Origin: Bacteroidales bacterium
GTDB taxonomy: Bacteria; Bacteroidota; Bacteroidia; Bacteroidales; WCHB1-69
Assembly: GCA_017649855.1 (NCBI GenBank)
Contig: JAGCGA010000012.1
Span: forward strand, 1 to 64,000
Reading direction: 5' to 3'
DNA length: 64,000 nucleotides
Both the position numbers and the translations under genes were made by a program. Of the stretch, positions 44,583 to 52,953 are shown one piece after another. The stretch's first letter is position 1; the number at the start of each line of letters is the position of its first letter. The notes under the pieces were generated by a model. It saw only the letters and a program-made list of their open reading frames with translations. It was not told the DNA's origin and did no database searches.

Positions 44583-44610
44583 AGGTCAGAATGGTTTGTT
44601 AGATAGGCCG

Positions 44611-44618
44611 CAAAAGTA
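44611..44618 (-). promoter_or_regulatory. Predicted -7 box for the 77-aa gene/GH3/tsaB operon
   Basis: On the minus strand TACTTTTG followed by CGG, 29 bp before the ATG at 44582. It is divergent from the DUF456 promoter 40 bp away. Confidence 0.55.
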
Positions 44619-44656
44619 CACAAAATTGTTGAAACATATTTTTTGCCAAAAATATT

Positions 44657-44664
44657 TATCTTTG
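44657..44664 (+). promoter_or_regulatory. Predicted -7 box for the DUF456 gene
   Basis: TATCTTTG followed by CCG, 9 bp before the chosen ATG at 44673, so the transcript would have almost no leader. Confidence 0.55.
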
Positions 44665-44672
44665 CCGCCGAT

Positions 44673-45161
44673 ATGGATATTGTCCTGATAATTTTGGGTG
44701 CTCTTTGTCTGCTGGCCGGCTTGGTGGGCTGCATCCTGCCCATCTTGCCCGGGGTTCCGCTGGCCTATGGTGGGCTGTGGCTCCTCCAGGCGACCCACAA
44801 GGTCCAGTTCGGCTGGCGGTTTCTGATTGTCTGGGGTGTCGTGACGGTTGTGGTACAGATTCTCGATGCCATTGTCCCTGTCTGGGGCACCAAGGTGCTG
44901 GGTGGCACCAAGTCCGGCGTATGGGGCAGCACCCTGGGCCTCGTCGCAGGCCTCTTCTTCGGCCCGTGGGGCATCGTGCTTGGCCCCTTCATAGGAGCGG
45001 TCGCCGGCGAGATGCTGGCCCATGGCGTCCATGACGGAATGACCCTGCCACAAGCCCTGAAAGCTGGTGCAGGCTCCTTCGTCGGCCTGATGACCGGCAC
45101 CGTCCTCAAACTGGTCTGTGTCGGCTTGATGATCTACTACTTCATCGCCGCCATCGTGTGA
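44673..45161 (+). CDS. DUF456 family membrane protein
   Basis: A 162-aa integral membrane protein. The N-terminus MDIVLIILGALCLLAGLVGC and PILPGVPLAYGGLW, then LDAIVPVWGTKVLGGTKSG and WGSTLGLVAGLFFGPWGIV with glycine-zipper character, match DUF456. About four hydrophobic segments. Function unknown. ATG 44673 is preferred over the upstream ATG 44643, because the longer form would place its first codons on the -7 box. Confidence 0.85.
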   Translation: MDIVLIILGALCLLAGLVGCILPILPGVPLAYGGLWLLQATHKVQFGWRFLIVWGVVTVVVQILDAIVPVWGTKVLGGTKSGVWGSTLGLVAGLFFGPWGIVLGPFIGAVAGEMLAHGVHDGMTLPQALKAGAGSFVGLMTGTVLKLVCVGLMIYYFIAAIV

Positions 45162-45210
45162 TGCTCCCCTGCCGAGTCAAGCCCCATCCCACACTATTGT
45201 TTCCAATCGG

Positions 45211-45240
45211 TTGACGATGTACAAAATTTGTGTACATTTG
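45211..45240 (+). promoter_or_regulatory. Predicted promoter of the NSS transporter gene
   Basis: TTG (45211-45213), 19 bp, TACATTTG (45233-45240), then CCCC. It shows that the long upstream extension of the transporter frame is not translated. Confidence 0.75.
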
Positions 45241-45294
45241 CCCCCTCTTTTATCTGCCAGAAACTCAAGACAAATACCGCTCCTCCAGTCCCTT

Positions 45295-45319
45295 AGTCAA
45301 AGTTCAAAGTCAAAGTTCA
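45295..45319. repeat. Direct repeat in the transporter leader
   Basis: AGTCAAAGTTCA occurs twice (45295-45306 and 45308-45319). On the minus strand it reads as TTTGAAC/TTTGACT units, the same YTTGARC-type heptads as the array at 56677-56739. It ends 8 bp before the transporter ATG. Confidence 0.65.
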
Positions 45320-45327
45320 TCGTCATC

Positions 45328-46680
45328 ATGTCCACAAATCCCACTCCAAGAGGCTTTACCTCCAACATCGGCGCAATCCTGGCGGCAGCCGGCGGCGCGG
45401 TCGGTCTCGGCAATATCTGGCGTTTTCCCTATATGCTCGGCCAAAACGGCGGCGGTGCCTTCCTGCTCATCTATATCCTCTTTGTCTTGCTGATCGGCAT
45501 CCCGCTGATGATGACGGAGTTTATCATCGGCCGCCGCTCCCAACGCAATGTGGTGGGCGCCTACAAGGCCCTCAGCGGAGGCCGTAAAGGATGGGTCGTG
45601 CTCGGCATCTTCGGCATCGTGGCCGCCTTCCTCATCTATGCCTTCTATAGCGTGGTGGCTGGCTGGACCCTCAACTATATTGTCTTGTCCGGCAGCGGTC
45701 GCCTCGCAGGCCTGGAACCCGATGCCGTGGCCAACGTTTTCGCTAACTTCACCCAAGGCTCTTTCTTGCCGCTGCTGTGCCAACTGCTCTTCTTGGCCCT
45801 GACCGGCATTGTCATCACCATGGGCGTCCAAAAAGGCATCGAGAAGGTGGGCAAAATCCTGATGCCCATCCTCTTCCTGCTCCTGATCCTCATGTGCGTG
45901 CGATCCCTCACCCTCTCCGGCTCCCAGGAAGGCATGAAGTTCCTCTTTAAACCTGACTTCAGCAAACTGACTGGCCAAAGTGTGCTCTCCGCGCTCGGAC
46001 AGTCGTTTTTCTCCCTCAGCATCGGCATGGGCGCCATGGTGACCTACGGCTCCTATATCCGTAAGGAGGACCGTCTCTTCAAGACCAGCATCTGGATCGC
46101 CCTCTGCGACCTGCTGGTGGCCGTGCTCGCCGGCGTGGTCATCTTCCCCGCTGTCTTTGCCTTTGGCATGGACCCTGCCAGCGGCCCCGAACTCGTCTAT
46201 GTGGTGCTCCCTAACGTCTTCAACAATATGCCCGCCGGCACCCTGTTCTCCCTCATCTTCTTCCTCCTGCTCGGCATCGCAGCCCTCACCTCCACCATCT
46301 CCCTGCTCGAAATCATCGTGGCCTTCGCCGTCGAAGAACTCCACTGGAAACGCACCACCGCCTCCCTCGTCAGCACCCTGCTCGTCTTCGTCGTGGGCGC
46401 CTTCTGCACCCTCTCTTTCGGCCCCCTGCAGAACGCCAAGCTCTTCGATCGTACCATCTTCGACCTCTTCGACCTCATCACCGCCTCCTATCTGATGCCT
46501 ATCGGTGCCCTCCTGATGACCATCTTCCTCGGATGGTGCTACCCGAAAGCGGAGGTCAAAGACGAACTGTCTAATAACGGGACCCTCAAAGCCCGCGCAT
46601 TTGAACTCTATTACATCATCTTGAGATATATAGCCCCTCTGGCGCTCGTCATCATCCTTATCTCCGGGATCATCGGTTAA
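45328..46680 (+). CDS. Sodium-dependent transporter, NSS/SNF family
   Basis: A 450-aa inner-membrane symporter of the LeuT fold, with about 11-12 helices, probably taking up an amino acid with sodium. The TM1 signature AVGLGNIWRFPYMLGQNGGG (unwound sodium/substrate site) is at about 23-42; SLSIGMGAMVTYGSYI gives the TM6 region. Bacterial members of this length usually transport tryptophan, tyrosine, leucine or methionine; which one cannot be told. ATG 45328 is chosen because it starts the conserved part and lies 88 bp downstream of the promoter, leaving a leader with a direct repeat. Confidence 0.93.
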   Translation: MSTNPTPRGFTSNIGAILAAAGGAVGLGNIWRFPYMLGQNGGGAFLLIYILFVLLIGIPLMMTEFIIGRRSQRNVVGAYKALSGGRKGWVVLGIFGIVAAFLIYAFYSVVAGWTLNYIVLSGSGRLAGLEPDAVANVFANFTQGSFLPLLCQLLFLALTGIVITMGVQKGIEKVGKILMPILFLLLILMCVRSLTLSGSQEGMKFLFKPDFSKLTGQSVLSALGQSFFSLSIGMGAMVTYGSYIRKEDRLFKTSIWIALCDLLVAVLAGVVIFPAVFAFGMDPASGPELVYVVLPNVFNNMPAGTLFSLIFFLLLGIAALTSTISLLEIIVAFAVEELHWKRTTASLVSTLLVFVVGAFCTLSFGPLQNAKLFDRTIFDLFDLITASYLMPIGALLMTIFLGWCYPKAEVKDELSNNGTLKARAFELYYIILRYIAPLALVIILISGIIG

Positions 46681-46709
46681 AATCCGATTAAACTTTCCCG
46701 GAAAAACAC

Positions 46710-46717
46710 TATCTTTG
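46710..46717 (+). promoter_or_regulatory. Predicted -7 box for the S41 protease gene
   Basis: TATCTTTG followed by CACC, 26 bp before the ATG; a TTA sits 19 bp upstream at the -33 position. Confidence 0.6.
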
Positions 46718-46743
46718 CACCTCGTTTTTAAAAAAAGACCAAA

Positions 46744-48501
46744 ATGTTAAGAACAACCTGTATCTTATTGATATCTCTATTGTTGTGCTTTTCCTCCCTG
46801 CTGGCACAAAATCCCAACAAAAACTATCAGCCCAACAAGGTGAAGGTGGACCAACTCCTGAACGCCATCAACACGATGTATGTCGACACGGTCGATTTTG
46901 ACCCCCTGGTGGATAAGGCGGTGGTGTCCATGCTCAAAGAACTGGACCCGCACACTTCCTACATCGCCAAGAAGGATGTGGCCGCGATGAACGAGCCACT
47001 GCAAGGCTCTTTCGATGGCATCGGCGTCACCTTCCAGCTAATCAAGGATACCATCAACGTGATGGAGGTCATCATCGACGGACCTGCCGAGAAGGTCGGC
47101 CTTATCGCTGGCGACAAGATCGTGCGCGTGGATGACACCATGGCCTGCGGCGACAAGATCACCAACGATTGGGTGCGGAAACACCTCCGCGGCAAGAAAG
47201 GTACCAAGGTGAAGGTGGGCGTCATTCGTGGACATAACCCTGAGATCCTCGACTTCACCATTACCCGTGGGGCCATCCCCATGTATAGCATCAACGTGAG
47301 CTTCATGGTCAACGAGACCACCGGCTATGTGAAACTCGAACGCTTCGCAGCCACCTCTACCGACGAACTTATCAAAGCAGTTAACAAACTCAAAGCCGAA
47401 GGCATGAAGGATCTGATCCTCGACCTTCGCGGCAACGGCGGAGGCTACCTCAACACCGCCTTCGAGATTTGCGACCAGTTTATAGACGGTGTCAAAACCA
47501 TCGTCTATACCGACAACTTCCGCAAGACGGGTGAGAAGTTCACCTCCGGCAAGACTGGTGTCTTCGAGGAGGGTCGTCTGGTGGTGCTGGTGGACGAGAA
47601 CTCCGCCTCCGCTTCGGAGATCACCTCCGGCTGCGTCCAAGACTGGGACCGCGGACTCGTCATCGGCCGACGCACCTTCGGCAAGGGACTCGTCCAGAAG
47701 CCCCTGAACCTGACCGATGGCTCACAGGTGCGCCTCACCATCTCCCACTACTATACCCCTACCGGCCGCTGCATCCAGAAACCCTATGACGACGGCCTCG
47801 ACTCCTATTTCAAGGATCTCCAACAGCGCGCTAACCACGGCGAGCTCTATACCGCCGACAGCATCAAATTCCCTGACTCCCTTAAATACAAAACCCCGCG
47901 CGGCCGTGTCGTCTACGGCGGTGGCGGCATCATGCCCGACATCTTCGTGCCCCTCGACACCACCCGCTATTCCACTCTCTATAACGAGATCGTGCGCAAA
48001 GGCATCTTCGGCTCCTATACCGCTGACTACCTCGACAAAAACAGAGAATCCCTCAAGAGACAATATCCTACCTTCGAGGATTTTGAAAAGAACTTCACCA
48101 TCTCCGACGCCCAATATGCCGACTTTATGGCCTTCGCCAAGCGTGAAGGGGTGAAAGATAGCGCCGCGTTCAAGTTTTCCAGCTACGCCGAGGCCTTCCT
48201 CAAGACCAATAAGGAGAAACTGGATTCCCTGTTTACCTCTGCCCATTTCGACATGCAGACGCTGGATACCATGTTCCAGAACTATGTGGACAAGAATTAC
48301 AACGAAGCCATGCGCCTGCGTAACGAAGACCATGTGGCTGAATATGTCAAGGACTATATGCGCTTTGAGATCGCCCGCGGGCTCTATGGTTACGGTGACG
48401 CCTACCGCATCTTCCTGGAAACGGATGATACCTTCCTGAAGGCAGTCGAGGTGATCGGTAATAAGAAAATATTCAAACATTTTAAGGTGGATACTAAGTA
48501 G
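46744..48501 (+). CDS. S41 family C-terminal processing peptidase
   Basis: A 585-aa exported serine protease (CtpA/Prc type). Signal peptide 1-21 (ends SSLLAQ), PDZ domain at about 85-180 (GSFDGIGVTFQLI, GPAEKVGLIAGDKIVRVDD), catalytic domain about 190-380 with the Ser in DENSASASEITSG and the general-base Lys in GRRTFGKGLVQ. A C-terminal helical region of about 180 residues follows. It probably trims or degrades periplasmic proteins. The next gene, dnaG, starts only 3 bp after its stop, an odd functional pairing. Confidence 0.94.
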   Translation: MLRTTCILLISLLLCFSSLLAQNPNKNYQPNKVKVDQLLNAINTMYVDTVDFDPLVDKAVVSMLKELDPHTSYIAKKDVAAMNEPLQGSFDGIGVTFQLIKDTINVMEVIIDGPAEKVGLIAGDKIVRVDDTMACGDKITNDWVRKHLRGKKGTKVKVGVIRGHNPEILDFTITRGAIPMYSINVSFMVNETTGYVKLERFAATSTDELIKAVNKLKAEGMKDLILDLRGNGGGYLNTAFEICDQFIDGVKTIVYTDNFRKTGEKFTSGKTGVFEEGRLVVLVDENSASASEITSGCVQDWDRGLVIGRRTFGKGLVQKPLNLTDGSQVRLTISHYYTPTGRCIQKPYDDGLDSYFKDLQQRANHGELYTADSIKFPDSLKYKTPRGRVVYGGGGIMPDIFVPLDTTRYSTLYNEIVRKGIFGSYTADYLDKNRESLKRQYPTFEDFEKNFTISDAQYADFMAFAKREGVKDSAAFKFSSYAEAFLKTNKEKLDSLFTSAHFDMQTLDTMFQNYVDKNYNEAMRLRNEDHVAEYVKDYMRFEIARGLYGYGDAYRIFLETDDTFLKAVEVIGNKKIFKHFKVDTK

Positions 48502-48504
48502 TTT

Positions 48505-50493
48505 ATGGCGAAAATATCGCAGCGGACGATCGACGAGATCTATGCCTCGATGAAAATCGAGGAGGTGGTCGGTGACTTTGTCTCCCTCAAGAGACAAGGC
48601 AGTGGCTTCGTGGGCATCTGTCCTTTCCATGACGACCGCAACCCCTCCATGCACGTCACGCCGCGCCTCGGCATCTACAAATGCTTTGTCTGTGATGCCA
48701 AAGGCAATGCCATCAACTTCCTGATGGAGCACGAGAAGATCTCCTATCCCGAAGCCCTCGAATACCTGGCCAAGAAATACAGCATCGCCATCGAGTACGA
48801 ACGGCCCGAGACCGATACCGAACGTGAACAACGCACCGAGCGCGAAAGCCTCTACCTCGTCAACGAGTTCGCGGAGAAGTTCTTCATGGACCAGCTGCGC
48901 AATACCGAGGAAGGACAGCTGATGGGTATGTCCTACTTCAAGGAGCGCGGCTTCAAGGACAGTACCCTCGACCAGTTCCATCTCGGCTACTGCCCCGAAG
49001 CCTGGGATACCTTTACCAAGGAAGCCCTGAAACAAGGCTATCAGGAGGAGTTTCTCCTGAAGCTCGGATTGTCCCATAAAGCCTCTAATGGCAAACTGTA
49101 CGACTTTTACCGTGGGCGCGTCATCTTCCCCATCCATAACGTCTCCGGCAAGGTGATCGGCTTTGGTGGCCGTGTGCTGAAGAAGGATGAGAAGACGGCC
49201 AAGTACTATAACTCCCCCGAAAACGAGATCTATCATAAGCGCGAGACCCTCTACGACATCTACTTGGCGAAGAAGGCTATCCGCGCGGCCGACAATATAT
49301 ACCTCGTGGAGGGCTATACCGATGTCATCTCCATGTTTGAGTCCGGTATCGAGAATGTGGTGGCCTCCTCCGGTACTTCGCTGACCGAGGAGCAAATCCA
49401 TATCCTCTCCCGCCAAAGCAAGAACATCACCGTCCTCTATGATGGCGACCGCGCCGGCATCAAGGCCTCCCTCCGCGGTATCGACCTGCTGCTCAACAAA
49501 GGCATGAATGTGAAGGTGTGCCTCCTGCCCGATGGCGAAGACCCCGACTCCTTTGCCAAAAAACATCGCGACAGCGAACTGAAGGAGTACCTGGAACAGA
49601 ACACTACCGACTTCCTGCTCTTCAAGGCCCAGATCCTGTCCGAAGACGCGGGCAACGACCCCGTCAAGCGCGCCGCCATGGTCTCCGATATGCTCAAGTC
49701 TATCGCCGGCATCCAGGACAATATCGTCCGCGCCTTCTATGTGAAAGAGTGCGCCCGTCTGTTCAGCCTCCCCGAGGAGACCCTCAACACCGAACTGAAA
49801 AGGGTGGTGTGGGCCAATATGCGCTCCGCCAAGAACAACCCGGTGACCTCCGCCCCAGAAACGACATCCCCCCAGAACCCCTTCCCCAATCTCACCATCA
49901 CCACCCCGAAACAAGCGGAATCCCATAGCAATAAACTCTATGAGTCTGAAAAGAATCTGGTGCTCCTCCTGCTGCAATTCGGCTGCTATGAGATCCATAT
50001 CGAACAGGATGGAGAACCAATGCCTGTCCGCGTGGACCAGTTCGTGTGCGATGAGCTTTTTAAAGACAATATCATCCTGCAAAGTCCTGTGCTCTCCCGC
50101 ACCTTCGACCATTATGTGCAGAGTGCTGAACTGCTGAAAGACCAAAATGCCATCCAACGAGCGCTGCTGATGTGTGAGGATGAGGAGGTGCGCAATTTCG
50201 TCCTCGAAAATCTTCCTACCGAGATTCCTTCGGTGAGCCCTAACTGGAAAGACAAGTTTGAGGTCCTGATCTCCTCCATGCACGACAACGTGCTGGTGCT
50301 CCAGCAAGAGGTCCAGAACGTGCTGCTGAATCTGAAACTGAGAGTGGTGGAGGATACCATCAGCTATATCGAGAAACAGCTGCAACAGCCCGACATTCAG
50401 GAAGAGGACACGAAACTTCTGGTCGGCTATATGTGCGAACTGCTCCAGACTCGTAAAGCCATCTCTACCATGTTGAATCGTACTGTGAGTTAA
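48505..50493 (+). CDS. dnaG: DNA primase
   Basis: A 662-aa replication primase. N-terminal CHC2 zinc ribbon (ICPFHDDRNPSMHV, then KCFVCDAKGN), a catalytic core, and a TOPRIM domain with IYLVEGYTDVISMFESG (catalytic Glu) and VLYDGDRAGIKA (metal-binding Asp-Gly-Asp). The C-terminal region (about 440-662) would bind the replicative helicase. Full length for the family. It is not in the usual rpsU-dnaG-rpoD context, but behind an S41 protease gene (3 bp) and before a YitT gene (8 bp). Confidence 0.96.
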   Translation: MAKISQRTIDEIYASMKIEEVVGDFVSLKRQGSGFVGICPFHDDRNPSMHVTPRLGIYKCFVCDAKGNAINFLMEHEKISYPEALEYLAKKYSIAIEYERPETDTEREQRTERESLYLVNEFAEKFFMDQLRNTEEGQLMGMSYFKERGFKDSTLDQFHLGYCPEAWDTFTKEALKQGYQEEFLLKLGLSHKASNGKLYDFYRGRVIFPIHNVSGKVIGFGGRVLKKDEKTAKYYNSPENEIYHKRETLYDIYLAKKAIRAADNIYLVEGYTDVISMFESGIENVVASSGTSLTEEQIHILSRQSKNITVLYDGDRAGIKASLRGIDLLLNKGMNVKVCLLPDGEDPDSFAKKHRDSELKEYLEQNTTDFLLFKAQILSEDAGNDPVKRAAMVSDMLKSIAGIQDNIVRAFYVKECARLFSLPEETLNTELKRVVWANMRSAKNNPVTSAPETTSPQNPFPNLTITTPKQAESHSNKLYESEKNLVLLLLQFGCYEIHIEQDGEPMPVRVDQFVCDELFKDNIILQSPVLSRTFDHYVQSAELLKDQNAIQRALLMCEDEEVRNFVLENLPTEIPSVSPNWKDKFEVLISSMHDNVLVLQQEVQNVLLNLKLRVVEDTISYIEKQLQQPDIQEEDTKLLVGYMCELLQTRKAISTMLNRTVS

Positions 50494-50501
50494 TAAATGA
50501 T

Positions 50502-51431
50502 ATGCAACAGAAATTGAATTTGAAACAGATTGATTGGAAAGAGACAGTCAAGACCTATCTGCTCATTATTCTGGGCACTTTTATTATGTCGATAGGTTTC
50601 GTGGTTTTTATCTCACCCCTGAAACTGGCCCCGGGAGGAGTGTATGGTATCGCCATCATCCTGCACCACGTCTTCAATTTTCCGATAGGTCTCTCAGGCA
50701 TCTGCCTCGACCTGCCCCTGCTGCTGATCGGTACGCTCTGGTTGGGCCCCAGATTTGGTGTCAAGACCCTGGTGGGTGTGATCACCCTGCCCGCTTTCAT
50801 CTCCTTGTGGGAGAAGATCTACGGCTACGCACCGCTCATCGCTTCCGCTAGCGACCCCATGACGGCAGATCCCTCCGCAACCTTTATCTTGGCCCTCTGC
50901 GGCGGTGTCCTCATCGGCCTCGGCCTCGGCCTCATATTCAAAACCCGCGCCACCTCCGGCGGCACCGACATCATCGCCATGATTATCGGCAAATATGTGA
51001 AGCATGTCCCCCTGGGCACACTGCTCATCATCGTGGATTCCACCATCGTGCTCGCCGCCCTCGCCGTCTTCAAGGACTGGACCGTTCCCCTCTACTCGTG
51101 GCTCGTCATCTATGTGACCGGCCTGGTGATGGATAAGGTCATCGCCGGCTTCTCCTCCAACAAGGCCGTACTCATCATCTCTGACCAGTATGAGGAGATC
51201 CGCCAGCATATCTTCGACGAACTCGACCGCGGTGGCACTTACCTCAACGGAGAAGGTATGTATAACCACGACGAGAAAAAGGTGATCTTCACCTCGATCT
51301 CCCCCAAGCAGTTGCCTATATTGATACATTTTGTACACGAAATAGATCCTAAAGCCTTCATCTCTGTGCTCGACGCGTCAGAGACCCTTGGAGATGGCTT
51401 TATGTCCTTAAAAGAGAAAGCATTACAATAG
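50502..51431 (+). CDS. YitT family membrane protein (DUF161/DUF2179)
   Basis: A 309-aa protein with five to six hydrophobic helices in the first 200 residues (TYLLIILGTFIMSIGFVVFI, GIAIILHHVFNFPIGLSG, ATFILALCGGVLIGLGLG) and a soluble C-terminal DUF2179 domain (about 225-300: KAVLIISDQYEEIRQHIFDE, VIFTSISPKQLPIL). The SGGTDIIAMII segment is typical. Function is not established for the family; transport is commonly assumed. Follows dnaG by 8 bp and precedes the DUF59 gene by 3 bp. Confidence 0.9.
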   Translation: MQQKLNLKQIDWKETVKTYLLIILGTFIMSIGFVVFISPLKLAPGGVYGIAIILHHVFNFPIGLSGICLDLPLLLIGTLWLGPRFGVKTLVGVITLPAFISLWEKIYGYAPLIASASDPMTADPSATFILALCGGVLIGLGLGLIFKTRATSGGTDIIAMIIGKYVKHVPLGTLLIIVDSTIVLAALAVFKDWTVPLYSWLVIYVTGLVMDKVIAGFSSNKAVLIISDQYEEIRQHIFDELDRGGTYLNGEGMYNHDEKKVIFTSISPKQLPILIHFVHEIDPKAFISVLDASETLGDGFMSLKEKALQ

Positions 51432-51434
51432 ATT

Positions 51435-51734
51435 ATGGAGAGAGAAAAAGTTATCCAAGTGCTGCAAGATATCTATGATCCTGAAATCCCGGTGAATATC
51501 TGGGAACTGGGATTTATCTATAAGTTGGAAGTGAATGCCCATAATGATGTATATATCCTGATGACACTGACCGCCCCGAACTGTCCCGTGGCAGAGTCCC
51601 TCCCCATGGAGGTCCAGACCCGTGTGCAGATGCTTCAAGGGGTCAACAAAGTGGTGGTGGATGTCACCTTCGACCCTCCCTGGGAGATGTCGATGATGTC
51701 GGATGCTGCCAAAATCGAACTGGGATTGTTTTAA
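51435..51734 (+). CDS. DUF59/MIP18 family iron-sulfur assembly factor
   Basis: A 99-aa protein of the SufT/PaaD-like DUF59 family, which helps deliver or mature Fe-S clusters. It shows LQDIYDPEIPVNIWELGFIY and LTLTAPNCPVAESLPMEV, with the single conserved Cys, and VTFDPPWEMSMMSD. It is the last gene of the dnaG run. Its end faces the convergent hydF gene across a heptad array; an Fe-S link with hydF and rimO on the other strand is suggestive but not shown. Confidence 0.92.
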   Translation: MEREKVIQVLQDIYDPEIPVNIWELGFIYKLEVNAHNDVYILMTLTAPNCPVAESLPMEVQTRVQMLQGVNKVVVDVTFDPPWEMSMMSDAAKIELGLF

Positions 51735-51741
51735 GACTGCT

Positions 51742-51769
51742 GTTAGCCATTGGCTATTGGCTGTTGGCT
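51742..51769. repeat. Four-unit heptad array, consensus RTTRGCY
   Basis: GTTAGCC, ATTGGCT, ATTGGCT, GTTGGCT in tandem. Same consensus, same copy number (28 bp) and same setting as the array at 33007-33034: between convergent genes, and containing the stop codon of the minus-strand gene (hydF, 51754-51756). AGCC-ATT-GGCT can form a tiny hairpin. Confidence 0.8.
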
Positions 51770-52953
51770 GAGAGTGGAGGTCGTTGGACAAATGGTTTGA
51801 CGGCCCGCTCAAAGATGCCGTTGAGGTAGGCGATGACCATGCCATAGTTGCTAACCGGTATCCCCCTCTCTACCGCTGGCTTCAGCCGGTTGAGGAGCTG
51901 CCGATGCGTGATCATGCATCCACCGCATTGGATGACCATAGCATATTGGCCAATGTCGGGAATCTCATCTAGCCCAGCCACAAAGTCAAAATGTAACTGC
52001 TTTCCAGTGTGCCGCTGGATCCAGGCCGGTAACTTGTGCCGCCCGATGTCGTCACAAGAGGTGCGGTGCGTGCACGACTCCAACATGAGCACATGGTCGC
52101 CCTCCTTCAAATGGTCCAGGTGCGGGGTGCCCACCAAGTAGTGCGCAAAGTCGCCCTTGTGGTGTGCCAGCACGATGCTGAACCCTGTCAACGGTATCGT
52201 CTCCGGCACGAGCGGCGCTACCCGGCTGAACATCTGACTGTCGGTGATGACTAACTTCGGAGCCTCGTGAGTGGCAAGATAACGCTCCAGCAGGTCCTCT
52301 TTTAACACTACCGAGACGGCATCGTGGTCCAGAACGTCCCGGATCATCTGCACCTGCGGCAGGATGAGCCGCCCCTCCGGGGCTTCGGTGTCTATGGGCG
52401 TGACCAACACTACCGTGTCGCCCTCTCCAATAAGATCTCCCAACAACGAATGCGAGATGTAGGCCGACGGCGGCATGGCCTCCACCATGCCCGTGATCAG
52501 ACGGTCGATGCCCTCGTGCGTCTTGGCACTCACATCCCATACGGGAAAGGGCAACGCCTGAACAGGGGAGGCGGCGATGTCACACTTGTTGTTGACAACC
52601 AAATAGGGGATGGCATATTCCTGAAACTGTTTCACGAGGTTCTCCTCCGGCTCGCCATAGTTGCGGTTGCTGATGACCAATAACGCCAGATCAATCTGCT
52701 TCAAGACCTCCAAGCTCTTCTGGATGCGCTTCTGCCCGACCACCCCAATGTCGTCAATGCCCGCCGTGTCGATGAGTACCACAGGCCCGATGCCGAAAAT
52801 CTCTATGGACTTCTTGACAGGATCCGTGGTGGTGCCCGCCAGCGAGTCCACAATGGCTATCTCCTGTCCTACAATGGCATTGATCAAGGAACTCTTGCCA
52901 TTGTTGCGCCGGCCGAAAATGCCGATATGCGGTTTGTTCTCTCTTCCTTTCAT
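51754..52953 (-). CDS. hydF: [FeFe] hydrogenase H-cluster maturation GTPase HydF
   Basis: A 399-aa maturase. The N-terminal GTPase domain has the P-loop GIFGRRNNGKSSLINAI, the switch LAGTTTDPVKK, DTAGIDD and NKCD. The C-terminal cluster-binding motif is CTH followed after 46 residues by CGGC, fitting the HydF pattern CxHx(44-53)CxxC. HydF is the scaffold that passes the diiron subcluster to the hydrogenase. Its presence implies that the organism makes an [FeFe] hydrogenase; hydE, hydG and the hydrogenase are outside the window. Its start overlaps the rimO stop by 4 bp, so it is translationally coupled to rimO. Confidence 0.95.
   Translation of the reverse strand: MKGRENKPHIGIFGRRNNGKSSLINAIVGQEIAIVDSLAGTTTDPVKKSIEIFGIGPVVLIDTAGIDDIGVVGQKRIQKSLEVLKQIDLALLVISNRNYGEPEENLVKQFQEYAIPYLVVNNKCDIAASPVQALPFPVWDVSAKTHEGIDRLITGMVEAMPPSAYISHSLLGDLIGEGDTVVLVTPIDTEAPEGRLILPQVQMIRDVLDHDAVSVVLKEDLLERYLATHEAPKLVITDSQMFSRVAPLVPETIPLTGFSIVLAHHKGDFAHYLVGTPHLDHLKEGDHVLMLESCTHRTSCDDIGRHKLPAWIQRHTGKQLHFDFVAGLDEIPDIGQYAMVIQCGGCMITHRQLLNRLKPAVERGIPVSNYGMVIAYLNGIFERAVKPFVQRPPLSANSQ

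Noticed and set aside
47722..50385. 887-codon minus-strand open frame opposite dnaG
   Set aside because: It is the mirror of biased codon use: the sense genes rarely use TTA, CTA and TCA, so the opposite strand lacks stops. No domain is visible, while dnaG on the plus strand is certain.
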